A stretch of 64,000 bases of DNA from Corynebacterium felinum (GTDB lineage Bacteria; Actinomycetota; Actinomycetes; Mycobacteriales; Mycobacteriaceae): contig NZ_CP047209.1 of the NCBI RefSeq assembly GCF_030408755.1, forward strand, positions 3,100,001-3,164,000. Reading direction: 5' to 3'. Each line of letters starts with the position of its first letter. Position 1 is the stretch's first letter. Position numbers and translations under genes: made by a program. This document shows, one piece after another, positions 35,754-44,929 of the stretch. The notes below the pieces were generated by a model. It saw only the letters and a list, made by a program, of their open reading frames with translations. It was not told where the DNA came from and searched no databases.

Positions 35754-36779
35754 CTACCGGCGAGTGATCCTCAGCTGGCCGGAACGACGCATCAAACCCT
35801 TCTGGCGGGTAGCACCAAGATTGACAGCAGCCTGCCCGTGGGTAAAGTCGCGATAAAAAACATTCCCCTCGCGCTTTATCCCGCCGACAGGAAGACCCAA
35901 ATCAAGATCCGCATACAGAGGAAGGCAACTGTAATCATCGTGGGCCGTTGCCGTCACCGCAATATCGCGCGTAGGGAAAAACACCCAGGCAGCAGCAAGT
36001 GCAAACTCCACATAGCGTCGCCTGGACCACGGCTTCGCCGGAACACGGGCAATGATCAACCCATCGCAGTCCATCTGCTCCATCTGATCAAGGCAACACT
36101 CAACATCCAGCCACCCATCACCGGCGTTACCCCAACCCAACCAGCATTCCTCAAAACCCCCGCCGAAACGGCTATGGCGCAACCAGCGTTCAGGTTCACA
36201 CCGCGACTCAGCAATATTCGGAACAAGAAGTTTGCCCTGTTCATTCAGCTTCGCCCCCGCAGTGTGTACTAGCGTATCTAGCCCAGAGCGCACCATACCC
36301 ATATCAAGACCGTGCCCGTAGTAGTCGCCGAACACATCATTGTCGGCCATCACGCCGTCGAAAGGCCCCGCAGCGATTTCCCCAACAACTGCGCGCACCC
36401 ACGCATCCTGATACTTTTTCTCCCACACTTTCTGCTGCACGTGCTCCGCATAACCAGCCCACTGCTCGTCGGTAGCGCAGGTGTTAAGCGCTGTCGCATC
36501 CTGTGGGGAAATCCCCGAAGAATACACAGGACCTGGCTCATATGTGCGCACAGAAGACAAACACTTATACGCCAACACCACAGTGTGCGGGTTCGCTTCC
36601 TTGAGTTGTTGCGCGGCGGCAACCTCCCACGGCTGGAGGATAGCAACGCGAAACTTTCCCGCCGCGGCACGCAATTGGCGTGGCGAAATCGGATACCCGT
36701 AGCGTACCCACGCCAAGCGTGGACGTGGGCGCTGCGTGGCGTGGGTGCGTGAGGATTTAGACACGCTGATAGCCGCCAC
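35754..36779 (-). CDS. putative TIM-barrel glycoside hydrolase (GHL15-like)
   Basis: A 341-residue protein without a signal peptide. It resembles the hypothetical glycosyl hydrolase family GHL15, related to polysaccharide-degrading TIM barrels. Candidate acidic residues lie in DGVMADNDVFGDYYG (~residue 140-155) and FEECWLGWG (near 212). It overlaps the PelF-like gene by 23 bases, so it is the third gene of that operon. In Pel systems a glycosidase (PelA) trims the polymer; a similar role is inferred. Without a signal peptide it would act inside the cell unless exported otherwise. Start is GTG. Confidence 0.65.
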   Translation of the reverse strand: MAAISVSKSSRTHATQRPRPRLAWVRYGYPISPRQLRAAAGKFRVAILQPWEVAAAQQLKEANPHTVVLAYKCLSSVRTYEPGPVYSSGISPQDATALNTCATDEQWAGYAEHVQQKVWEKKYQDAWVRAVVGEIAAGPFDGVMADNDVFGDYYGHGLDMGMVRSGLDTLVHTAGAKLNEQGKLLVPNIAESRCEPERWLRHSRFGGGFEECWLGWGNAGDGWLDVECCLDQMEQMDCDGLIIARVPAKPWSRRRYVEFALAAAWVFFPTRDIAVTATAHDDYSCLPLYADLDLGLPVGGIKREGNVFYRDFTHGQAAVNLGATRQKGLMRRSGQLRITRR

Positions 36780-38466
36780 CGCCTAAACTTTTGCGGAATT
36801 TATGTTGGCCGGGGTACCTATCCCAGGCACGCGCCGGATAATCATGAATATCGTCAGCTCCCCGCGCCAAATCAGCGGTGCGGGCACTTAAGAAACGGCG
36901 ACCATACTCGCCTGCGCCGAGGCGTCGATAAATAGCGTTATAACGCGCCATCACCTGCGGCATCAAGAAAATAGTGCGGATGCGGGCAAGGGAATTCTCA
37001 TGCCACTTTATATATGTTTCCGGGCTCTTCGTGAGCATGATCATCAGCTCCGCCAAGCCCTTCGAATCGCCAGGTTTCACCAAATCACCGCAGGGGTGGA
37101 TCTCGTTGCCTTCCTCATCAATGAGGACGTCGGTGACCAGCTGATCCATGCCTCCCACATCGGTGCCGATCACCGGCAACCCGATCACCATCGACTCCAG
37201 CACCACAATCGGCTGCCCCTCATTGAAGCTGGACAGCACCAGCGCATCATAATCGTGCAACACGTCGCGCACATTCACCGTGCCGCGCAGCACAATGCGG
37301 TCTTCCAACCCCAGCTGTTCAATGTATTCTACGCAGCGCTGATAGTACTGGGGTACGTGCTCGGTGGGGCCTAGCACATCAACTTTGATGTTGTCGATGC
37401 CGCATTCTTTGAGATAGTTGACCGAATCGATCAGCTCAATAATGCCCTTAATAGGTACCACGCGGGCGATGCAGGCGAAACGCCAGGTCTTTTTCTCGGC
37501 GATCCCTTCGTTTGCTTCACGACGTCGGTTACGGGCGTAGTCGAAATCCTCCCACACGATCCCGTTCGGCAGCGTTTCAGACTTTGCCCGATCACCGGCC
37601 AAATCCTGCGCCTCATCAATAGCTTGGGGGTACAGGTAGGTGATGTGTTCTGCTTCCGTATATAAAATCGCGCCCATCTCTACCCACCACCACGTCCAGA
37701 ACTTTTCAAAGGTGGTTTGTGCCAGCTCCTGCGGCGACTGCATGGTCACTGGCAGACTCATCTCACGGTTGAGCAGCGCATTGACAGTGTCGCGCACATA
37801 CAAATTGTGCTCGGTTAAGAAAAACGCGCCTCCATTTTGGATCGCTGCCGTGGCCGCCACCAGCGAGGCATAGCCTGTGGTGTGCGCGTGATACACCTTC
37901 GCGGGAGGATTGAAGCGGTGCAGCAAGGAATAGCCGAGCGAGAAGAAGTCACGCACCAGCCAAAACAGCTCACCGAGCGTAATATCGCCGGCATCCCCGG
38001 TTGCTTCAATCGCCGCCGCCATTAAATCTTTATGGGTCAGTGTTGCCCACACATTCCACGTGCGGGTCTGTGGGTTCATTGCCTCGTGATACAACGCGCG
38101 CATCGGTTCAAAATTGCCCGCAATCGTTTGCTTAATCGCATGGACGAGTTGGCGGACTTGGCGCGGTGTCGCCTCACCCATACATGCTTGGGTGAAGGCT
38201 TCTTTCGTTTCCTCAATGGAGAGGTACAACACATCAATCCACGCCACATTCTCCGGCACACCATAGAGATCTTTTGTCGGGGCTTTGGAGTCCCAGGCGA
38301 TGTGAATAATCCCGAAACGTAAGTCAGGGTTGTGGGTAATAATGTCATGGACTACCGCCGACACACCGCCTTTGAGGTAGGGGTAGGTCGATTCCATGAC
38401 TAAAGCCACATCGACTTTTTCTAGTTCAAAATTGCTATCGGGGAAGCGAATACGGGGATGATTCAC
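36757..38466 (-). CDS. PelF-like glycosyltransferase (GT4)
   Basis: A 569-residue cytosolic GT-B glycosyltransferase. The N-terminus (DVALVMESTYPYLKGGVSAVVH) is the PelF hallmark. The C-terminal domain has CIARVVPIKGI, the nucleotide-sugar site region SSFNEGQPIVVLESM (E-x7-E pattern) and GTDVGGMDQLV. PelF uses UDP-GlcNAc to build the Pel exopolysaccharide. It is somewhat longer than the ~500-residue proteobacterial form. It overlaps the PelG-like gene by four bases, so they are translationally coupled. Confidence 0.87.
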   Translation of the reverse strand: MNHPRIRFPDSNFELEKVDVALVMESTYPYLKGGVSAVVHDIITHNPDLRFGIIHIAWDSKAPTKDLYGVPENVAWIDVLYLSIEETKEAFTQACMGEATPRQVRQLVHAIKQTIAGNFEPMRALYHEAMNPQTRTWNVWATLTHKDLMAAAIEATGDAGDITLGELFWLVRDFFSLGYSLLHRFNPPAKVYHAHTTGYASLVAATAAIQNGGAFFLTEHNLYVRDTVNALLNREMSLPVTMQSPQELAQTTFEKFWTWWWVEMGAILYTEAEHITYLYPQAIDEAQDLAGDRAKSETLPNGIVWEDFDYARNRRREANEGIAEKKTWRFACIARVVPIKGIIELIDSVNYLKECGIDNIKVDVLGPTEHVPQYYQRCVEYIEQLGLEDRIVLRGTVNVRDVLHDYDALVLSSFNEGQPIVVLESMVIGLPVIGTDVGGMDQLVTDVLIDEEGNEIHPCGDLVKPGDSKGLAELMIMLTKSPETYIKWHENSLARIRTIFLMPQVMARYNAIYRRLGAGEYGRRFLSARTADLARGADDIHDYPARAWDRYPGQHKFRKSLGGGGYQRV

Positions 38467-39914
38467 CAGGAAACCGCCTTGTTCCAGAAAAGTTCATAAG
38501 GGGTGCGGGCCACACCCCGGATCACGCATACCACCGCCACAACAGACAACAACGCTGCAGCACCACAAGCGATATACAGCCCGACTAGGGGACTAAAAAG
38601 AACGAAACCTATAGCTACGGCACAGGCATAGGCGCCCCCACACATCGCCGCCGGGAAATTGCGCTGCATCTGCGACAACTGCGATGTGGACAAATACAGC
38701 GACAACAACAAGGGCGGCAGCAAAAAGAGCACTAAGCTTTCCGCGTTATGGCGCAATCCCAGCAGGCCGCTCAGCAGCAGGATTCCGGCTCCAGACATCG
38801 CCGCAATACTGATGGTGGATACTGCCGAGGCCCCCAATTTTTTTGTGGCTGTGACAATATCTTCATCCAACTTGTTCAGTGGGGAATCATTCACCCCAGT
38901 CATCAGCGCGCGGAAACTGTTTTCGACCACTGGGAATTGGGTGCTGTAATACATTGATAATGCCACCACTACGGGCACCAGTGCGACGTAGACCATGAGC
39001 ACATCGACGCTGTGGGGGTTGAGCGAAATGAGGAAGAATTTGTCCGCCCACAACACGCTGCCCGTCAAGAATCCAAAGCCGGTGTGCATCAGTGCTGTCA
39101 TCCAGTCGATACGCATCGGACGGAAAAGCCCCGTGAGGTTTTCACCCATGAGGAAAATTTGCGGAATCACACCCATTAGCGGGATCACAAACCACAAGTG
39201 GGGTGCCAACAGTAGGGAAGTGGCATACAAAAGCCAGCCGAGGAATACAAAGAAATGGTGTTTGGTTTCCTGGGCGGCAATGAGTGATTGCGCAAAGATG
39301 AGGTTGCTGAGCAGACCAATGACATAAATTGCGATGCGGTCGAGACCCCAGCCGGTAATATTGGCCATGATCAGCGCAAAGAAGCTCAATGGCAGAAGGG
39401 AAAGAAGCATCATTGTCGGCCACACGCTGGCAAAGGCGCGGAAGAATGTGGCGGGATCTTTGCGGCTGGTCCTTGCCAGCGGCTCGTAGGTGGGCATCAC
39501 TGCGGCGCTGGTAGCCCAGGGGACAGTGATAGCAACCATGAGCACCACGATGATGCTGTCTGCAAGACGCCACATGATCAGGGGGAAGACTGTCATCAGC
39601 AGCGCTGTTGGAGACATGTGGACGAGGATTTGCCAAGGCTTGCCTTGAGAGAACACACCGATTGCGGCAACCACGAGAAGACAGAAACCCAAAATTCCGA
39701 TAGACGCACTCACTTCGGGCACACCTGCTGACGCTTGCGATTGTGCAAACCACTGCCACACCATCACCATGGCCACGAAGGAAAGAATAATGAGCACACC
39801 ATAGCCTACAATCACGGCATTGTGGCTGCGCAGGAATGCCCGGCAATGGTCAATGAGTGACTGTCGGCTACCAAGACTATTGGGGGAATCTCCAGACCTG
39901 TGTTTTAGGGACAA
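38463..39914 (-). CDS. PelG-like membrane exporter
   Basis: A 483-residue integral membrane protein with about 12 predicted helices, matching the size and position of PelG, the flippase-like partner of PelF. It starts at TTG 39914, with AAGGAG six bases upstream; no better ATG lies nearby. First gene of the minus-strand operon PelG-like, PelF-like, glycosidase. The c-di-GMP receptor PelD and the outer-membrane parts PelB/PelC are absent. The latter are not expected in this envelope. Sequence motifs are weak, so the assignment rests largely on topology and context. Confidence 0.7.
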   Translation of the reverse strand: MSLKHRSGDSPNSLGSRQSLIDHCRAFLRSHNAVIVGYGVLIILSFVAMVMVWQWFAQSQASAGVPEVSASIGILGFCLLVVAAIGVFSQGKPWQILVHMSPTALLMTVFPLIMWRLADSIIVVLMVAITVPWATSAAVMPTYEPLARTSRKDPATFFRAFASVWPTMMLLSLLPLSFFALIMANITGWGLDRIAIYVIGLLSNLIFAQSLIAAQETKHHFFVFLGWLLYATSLLLAPHLWFVIPLMGVIPQIFLMGENLTGLFRPMRIDWMTALMHTGFGFLTGSVLWADKFFLISLNPHSVDVLMVYVALVPVVVALSMYYSTQFPVVENSFRALMTGVNDSPLNKLDEDIVTATKKLGASAVSTISIAAMSGAGILLLSGLLGLRHNAESLVLFLLPPLLLSLYLSTSQLSQMQRNFPAAMCGGAYACAVAIGFVLFSPLVGLYIACGAAALLSVVAVVCVIRGVARTPYELFWNKAVSW

Positions 39915-40757
39915 AAGGTGCTCCTTTATGCTTTCAATTTCCGAATTGAATGAAAGAAAAACAAGACCCCACTAATGCAGGTATAGTGCAATTACTACTT
40001 GCATGTATCATCCAACACTTCCTCAAATTACCGTAATGAGCTGGACGTTTGCAACTAGTTCGAACTAATGAAAGACCATATTTTCACATAGATTAAAACG
40101 TGGATTTCTCAGGCTCATGCAAGCAGGAAATGTCGTGAACACACCTTTGTTAAGAATTGCAAAAACGTTAACACCTGAGCGTCCACATCTATTCCCACCG
40201 CCCCAATGGATGCACAATTATGCCCCTTGCCCCCATTATCACTACCTAAGTACCAGGACTCAATTATGAAACTTTTTTCATAATTAGTTAAATTTTACAA
40301 CCCCCTCTTGACATTAATCCTTCGGGATTAACGCACTGCACATGCGACAAAAAGTAGTTTCGATACCCCTCAATCCACACCCCCGCTGAACCCCTCGTAA
40401 TACCCCTTGCACTGAATTCAGGGACAACAAAGCCGAGCGATACGCCCTCCACGCTCACCTTTCGGCCGTGTCTGCACAGAAGTGTCAAAGACCATATGAC
40501 AGAACGAAACCAAATGGATGACATGAACACTAACTAGAAATTTATCTAAAATTCTCTTCTAAATTAACCCCCTACTTTCCCTAACTTTCTCTACAGCACT
40601 CTTAATAAATCACCTGCCCGATACACAGTTTCACTCAGGAAGAAGCACAGCCCACTGCCTCAAAATGACAGCCAGATCACACCTTCACCCATCCATAAAC
40701 ACCACAGAACCCTCAACAACTACACAACTTTCGACGCCTTGACTACACTACAACCCC
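39915..40757. other. 843-bp AT-rich intergenic region
   Basis: No supported gene; an 80-codon minus-strand frame at 40288-40530 has no ribosome site and untypical composition. An inverted repeat around 39932-39955 (CTTTCAATT...AATTGAATGAAAG) lies just upstream of the PelG-like gene and may bind a regulator. A 10-bp AT-rich palindrome (AATTATGAAA / TTTCATAATT) lies near 40262-40285. AT content is clearly above that of the flanks. A structured leader is possible, but no known riboswitch was recognised. Confidence 0.5.
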
Positions 40758-41567
40758 ATGCCCGAAGGTCACGTCATCCACAAACTCGCACACGATCTCA
40801 CCAGCACTTTCGCCGGAAAGACCGTTGAAGTCACCTCACCCCAAGGCCGCTTCGCCCACGAAGCCTCCATTCTGAACAACACCACACTCATATCCGCCGA
40901 AGCCTTTGGCAAACAACTGTTCATCGAATTCGACTGTCCCATCGCCGAAAAATACATCTCAATCCACCTCGGACTCATCGGCACCTTCCGCTTCGAACCC
41001 CCCGAAGACATCTGGGGACAAATCCGACTACGCATCACAGACAACCACACCGCCGCCAACCTCCGCGGCCCCCAATGGTGCCGCCTGATCAGCGCGGACG
41101 ACCTGCGCCACGCCGTCGACAAGCTCGGTGCCGACCCCCTCCGCGACGACGCCGACCCCACCACCATCAAACACAAAATCCTCAGCTCACAGCGCAGCAT
41201 CGCCAGCCTGCTCATGGACCAAAAATACTTCCCCGGAGTCGGCAACATCTACCGCGCCGAAACCCTCTTCCGCCTCAACATCGCCCCCACAACACCCGGC
41301 AACGCCCTTAGCCCCGACACCTTCGACCACATCTGGGCCGACCTGCAACAGCTCATGCGCTACGGCGTCGAACACGGCCGCATCGACACCGTCCGCCCCG
41401 AACACACCCCCGAAGCCATGGGACGAAAACCCCGCAAAGACGACCACGGCGGCGAAGTCTACGTCTACCGACGCCACGGCCAACCCTGCCACATCTGCAC
41501 CAGCCCCATCAGCATGACCACCTACGAATCACGCACCCTCTTCTGGTGCCCTAGCTGCCCAAACTAG
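40758..41567 (+). CDS. nei: Fpg/Nei-family DNA glycosylase (endonuclease VIII-like)
   Basis: A 269-residue base-excision repair enzyme that removes oxidised bases and cuts at the abasic site. After Met removal the catalytic Pro of PEGH is N-terminal. A helix-two-turn-helix follows (QKYFPGVGNIYRAE near residue 155). The C-terminal zinc finger has CHIC and CPSC. MPEGH rather than MPELP favours the Nei/Nei2 branch over Fpg. Codons are very C-rich. It probably forms an operon with the NAD(P)HX repair gene 14 bases downstream. Confidence 0.92.
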   Translation: MPEGHVIHKLAHDLTSTFAGKTVEVTSPQGRFAHEASILNNTTLISAEAFGKQLFIEFDCPIAEKYISIHLGLIGTFRFEPPEDIWGQIRLRITDNHTAANLRGPQWCRLISADDLRHAVDKLGADPLRDDADPTTIKHKILSSQRSIASLLMDQKYFPGVGNIYRAETLFRLNIAPTTPGNALSPDTFDHIWADLQQLMRYGVEHGRIDTVRPEHTPEAMGRKPRKDDHGGEVYVYRRHGQPCHICTSPISMTTYESRTLFWCPSCPN

Positions 41568-41581
41568 CTTAAAGTGGGGGC

Positions 41582-43120
41582 ATGTACACCGCGTATTCCA
41601 TAGCCGACATCCGCGCCGCCGAAGCGCCACTCATCGCACTCGCCGAACAACACCACACCGACGGACTCATGCGCAAAGCCGCCCAGGCCGTCGCCACCCT
41701 CGCCACAACACTCAACCCACAAACTCACACCCCCATCCTGCTCCTAGTCGGGGCAGGCGGCAACGGCGGCGACGCACTCTACGCCGGCACCATCCTGCTC
41801 AACCACGGCTACACCCACATCCACGCCTACCTCAGCACACCCCCAACACCCACCAAACCCAACGCCCACCCACCCGCACTCACCGCCTTCACCAACGCCG
41901 GGGGCGAAATCATCACCGAACTTCCCCACACCGAACACTACACACTAATCATCGACGGCATCCTCGGCATCGGCGGCACAGGAAACATCAACCCCACCAT
42001 CGCCACCTACACCCACACCGCCCGCACCCACGCCACCATCCTCAGCATCGACATCCCCAGCGGCATCGACCCCCACACCGGCATCACCAACACCCACCAC
42101 ATCCACGCCCACCACACCATCACCTTCGGCGCCGCACGCCCCGCCCACCTCATCAATACCCACAGCGGACAACTCCACATCGCCGACATCAGCACCCACA
42201 ACCAACACCTAAGCACCCAACTGGCCACCTACCCCACAGTCGGCACCCACTACACCACCACCGACACCGACTTCAACCCCCACCAACTCGGCATCACCGG
42301 AATCATCCCCACCCCCACCGACCACAAATACAGCAGCGGCGTCGTCGGCATCGTCGCCGGCAGCACCCACTACCCCGGCGCGGCCATGCTCAGCGTCGAA
42401 GCCGCCATCCGCGCCACCCCCGCCATGGTCCGCTACATCGGCGACTGCACCCACCACGTCCTTGCCCGCACACCCGAAGCAGTCGCACACCCTGAAATCC
42501 CCGACACCACAACACCCACCCACGCCTGGGTCGCCGGCCCCGGCGGCTGCACCACATCACAACTTGCCACCCTCATCGAACGCGACCAACCCCTACTCTG
42601 CGACGCCGAAGCACTCCGCGCAATCAGCACCAACCCCACACTGCGCGACAGCATCGTACAACGCAACCACCCCACCATCTTCACCCCACACACAGGCGAA
42701 TTCGCAGCCCTCAGCCACGCCTACGGCACACCAGCGCTTGACGACGCCGGACTTACCGCCATCCGCACACTCGCCGAAAAATCAGGAGCCACCATCATCC
42801 TCAAAGGCCGCAAAACACTCATCGCCCAACCCGACCCCACCCAACCTTTCATCACCATCGACCCCGGACACTCCTGGGGCGCCACACCAGGCAGCGGCGA
42901 CGTACTCGCCGGAGTACTCGGCGCATGGATCGCACACCACAAAGCCCGCAACCTCCCCATCCTCAACGCCCTCCAGCTAGGAATCCACATCACCAACCTC
43001 GCCACCAGCATCTCCACCCGCACCCCAGCCGGAACAGCACCCACCTCCGCCACCTTCATCAACGGGGCGATTCGGGAGGCGACGGCGATGTTGTTGCACT
43101 ACGAAGAAAACAACAGATAG
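41582..43120 (+). CDS. nnr: bifunctional NAD(P)HX epimerase/dehydratase
   Basis: A 512-residue metabolite-repair enzyme. It epimerises damaged NAD(P)HX and then dehydrates it (ADP- or ATP-dependent) back to NAD(P)H. The N-terminal YjeF_N domain (~1-210) has VGAGGNGGDALYAG and DGILGIGGTG. The C-terminal carbohydrate-kinase-like domain (~235-505) has FTPHTGEFA, LKGRKTLIA and PGSGDVLAGVLG. Both domains look complete. The third codon position is almost always C, and the plus strand is unusually A/C-rich. Confidence 0.94.
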   Translation: MYTAYSIADIRAAEAPLIALAEQHHTDGLMRKAAQAVATLATTLNPQTHTPILLLVGAGGNGGDALYAGTILLNHGYTHIHAYLSTPPTPTKPNAHPPALTAFTNAGGEIITELPHTEHYTLIIDGILGIGGTGNINPTIATYTHTARTHATILSIDIPSGIDPHTGITNTHHIHAHHTITFGAARPAHLINTHSGQLHIADISTHNQHLSTQLATYPTVGTHYTTTDTDFNPHQLGITGIIPTPTDHKYSSGVVGIVAGSTHYPGAAMLSVEAAIRATPAMVRYIGDCTHHVLARTPEAVAHPEIPDTTTPTHAWVAGPGGCTTSQLATLIERDQPLLCDAEALRAISTNPTLRDSIVQRNHPTIFTPHTGEFAALSHAYGTPALDDAGLTAIRTLAEKSGATIILKGRKTLIAQPDPTQPFITIDPGHSWGATPGSGDVLAGVLGAWIAHHKARNLPILNALQLGIHITNLATSISTRTPAGTAPTSATFINGAIREATAMLLHYEENNR

Positions 43121-43322
43121 AGCTTTGTATGAACGTGCATTCACAATTGCCTTCTACCAGCCAACACGAGAAAATACGTGCGACGTTGTAATATTTCAAT
43201 GAGCTCGTGATGAGCTTTCCTCCCTGGCGGTGCCTAGTCTCGCATCCGACAGGGTTGCGGGACTACTTCCTGACCAGTAGATAGTAACGAACCTTAGTTT
43301 AAAGGGAGGAGGTGAGACGACG

Positions 43323-43463
43323 ATGTCCAACTCTGAGCCCGCAAGGGAAAAGAGGAAGACCCGACAAGCAATTGTGCGAATTACTTCTCGGGCCTTCGAG
43401 GCGTTAGCAGCCAAGTTTCTCGTGAACTGCGTTCTCGAGATCATCGACTGGCTGTCTAACTAG
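43323..43463 (+). CDS. small hypothetical protein, 46 residues
   Basis: A short frame preceded by an excellent ribosome site (GGGAGGAGG, ten bases before ATG) and followed within 20 bases by a strong terminator, so it is probably expressed on its own. The product has a basic N-terminal third (EPAREKRKTRQ) and an amphipathic helix (ITSRAFEALAAKFLVNCVLEIIDWL) with one Cys. No signal peptide or known family. A membrane-active peptide or regulatory microprotein is possible. The A/C-rich codon style of the upstream genes stops before it. Confidence 0.6.
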   Translation: MSNSEPAREKRKTRQAIVRITSRAFEALAAKFLVNCVLEIIDWLSN

Positions 43464-43470
43464 TCTCACT

Positions 43471-43509
43471 GAGACCCCTTGTTATTTGCCAGTGACTTGG
43501 GGTCTCTCT
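43471..43509 (+). terminator. terminator of the 46-codon ORF
   Basis: A perfect 8-bp stem GAGACCCC / GGGGTCTC is followed by TCTTTTGG on the plus strand. Confidence 0.8.
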
Positions 43510-43790
43510 TTTGGGTTTCGACATTAGGTAAGGAGGGTTAATGTCGGTGCCCATTCTAGTGCACGCTTAGACGAACGCAACTTTTTAGGGAGTAAATGTG
43601 ACAAAGTGCATTTAGTTACACTTAGTTACATTTTCTTGTATCTCGTGGTCACACGATGATAATGACTCAGACGCACATTCTCAATTGGCTAACTGCTCGG
43701 GGGTAATAATGAATGAACGTCTACTACCTAGGGAAGTATCCCCCGTGATTCCACAAAATTCACTCCCCCATATCACCACCTAAGTCTGTT

Positions 43791-43807
43791 GTTCCGCTAG
43801 TTGGAAC
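43791..43807. promoter_or_regulatory. putative IclR operator, site 1
   Basis: The 17-bp palindrome GTTCC-GCTAGTT-GGAAC has the same GTTCC-N7-GGAAC design as three other sites in the cluster. It lies about 190 bp before the mhpC-like start, where a regulator of that operon would bind. Confidence 0.75.
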
Positions 43808-43994
43808 GGTTACTAGTGCTTCAGAAAGCACAAACCTACGATCAAGGTGTATTCACAGATCTACCCCTTTTTTACCTTTCACCCCTTTCACTTATTCGGC
43901 AATAAACATGCACAAGGGTGAACTGGGGAGCGGGAAAGATCATCACGCAACATACACACGCAGCCGAACTAATAAGGAATTTATAAGGAGGAAT

Positions 43995-44864
43995 ATGTCG
44001 ACCCCTAAGTACACCAGTGTGTGGGATGACCTCGCGGAAGTCGAATTCAGCCAAGGCTATATCGACGCAGGCGGATACCGCACCCGCTACCTGCACGCAG
44101 GAGACAAAGACAAACCCCTCCTGCTCATGCTGCACGGCATCACCGGCCACGCCGAAGCCTACGCCCGCAACCTCGCAGCCCACGCCGAACACTTCAACGT
44201 CTACGCCATCGACTTCATCGGCCACGGATACTCCACCAAACCCAACCACCCGCTCGAAATCCCACACTACGTGGATCAAGTGCTGGCGGTTATGGATGCC
44301 CTCGGCTACGAAAAAGCCTACTTCTCCGGTGAATCCCTCGGTGGCTGGACCACCGCACGACTGGCACAACTACACCCAGAGCGCGTAGAAAAAATCGTCC
44401 TCAACACCATGGGCGGCACTATGGCCAACCCTCAAGTGATGGAACGCCTCTACACCCTTTCCATGGAAGCAGCGAAAGACCCCTCCTGGGAACGTGTCCA
44501 AGCCCGCCTCGAATGGTTAATGGCGGACCCAGCAATGGTCACACCAGACCTCATCCGCACCCGCCAACGCATCTTTGAGCAACCAGATTGGCCACAAGCC
44601 TGCGAAATGAACATGGCTCTGCAGAACCTAGAAATCCGCAAGCGCAACATGCTCTCCGACGATGACCTCAAGGCCATCCAAGCACCCGCACTCGTCCTGT
44701 GGACCACCAAAGACCCATCCGGACCAGTAGACGAAGGTCGACGCATCTCCGAACTCATCCCGAACGGGCAACTCGCCGTCATGGAAAACTGCGGCCACTG
44801 GCCACAATACGAAGACACCGACACCTTCAACAAGATCCAGCTCGACTTCCTGCTCGGACGTTAA
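43995..44864 (+). CDS. mhpC: meta-cleavage product hydrolase, MhpC-like
   Basis: A 289-residue alpha/beta hydrolase that cleaves the ring-fission product to 2-hydroxypenta-2,4-dienoate plus a carboxylic acid. The oxyanion segment LMLHGITGHAEA, nucleophile elbow GESLGG (Ser near residue 115), acid Asp region (TTKDPSG) and catalytic His (NCGHWP) are intact. The start at 43995 is supported by AAGGAGG; an upstream in-frame ATG at 43908 is not. It leads the operon C-B-D-F-E. The acid released depends on the substrate: succinate for phenylpropionate, fumarate for cinnamate. Confidence 0.88.
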   Translation: MSTPKYTSVWDDLAEVEFSQGYIDAGGYRTRYLHAGDKDKPLLLMLHGITGHAEAYARNLAAHAEHFNVYAIDFIGHGYSTKPNHPLEIPHYVDQVLAVMDALGYEKAYFSGESLGGWTTARLAQLHPERVEKIVLNTMGGTMANPQVMERLYTLSMEAAKDPSWERVQARLEWLMADPAMVTPDLIRTRQRIFEQPDWPQACEMNMALQNLEIRKRNMLSDDDLKAIQAPALVLWTTKDPSGPVDEGRRISELIPNGQLAVMENCGHWPQYEDTDTFNKIQLDFLLGR

Positions 44865-44929
44865 CGACGTCGACAAGCAGAATCTCACACAACACCCCCA
44901 GCACATTTCGGAAACGCTAAGGAAAGATC

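Larger units (their letters stand above)
43464..43994. other. regulatory region upstream of the mhp-type operon
   Basis: 531 bases without a gene. It holds the small-ORF terminator, a direct repeat TTAGTTACA at about 43612-43632, an IclR-type palindrome at 43791-43807 and the SD AAGGAGG of the first catabolic gene. It is AT-rich near 43600-43700. Confidence 0.6.

Noticed and set aside
40262..40285. AT-rich palindrome as a terminator
   Set aside because: No GC in the stem and no T run after it; too weak for intrinsic termination.
40288..40530. 80-codon minus-strand frame in the AT-rich region
   Set aside because: No ribosome site, untypical composition, no recognisable domain.
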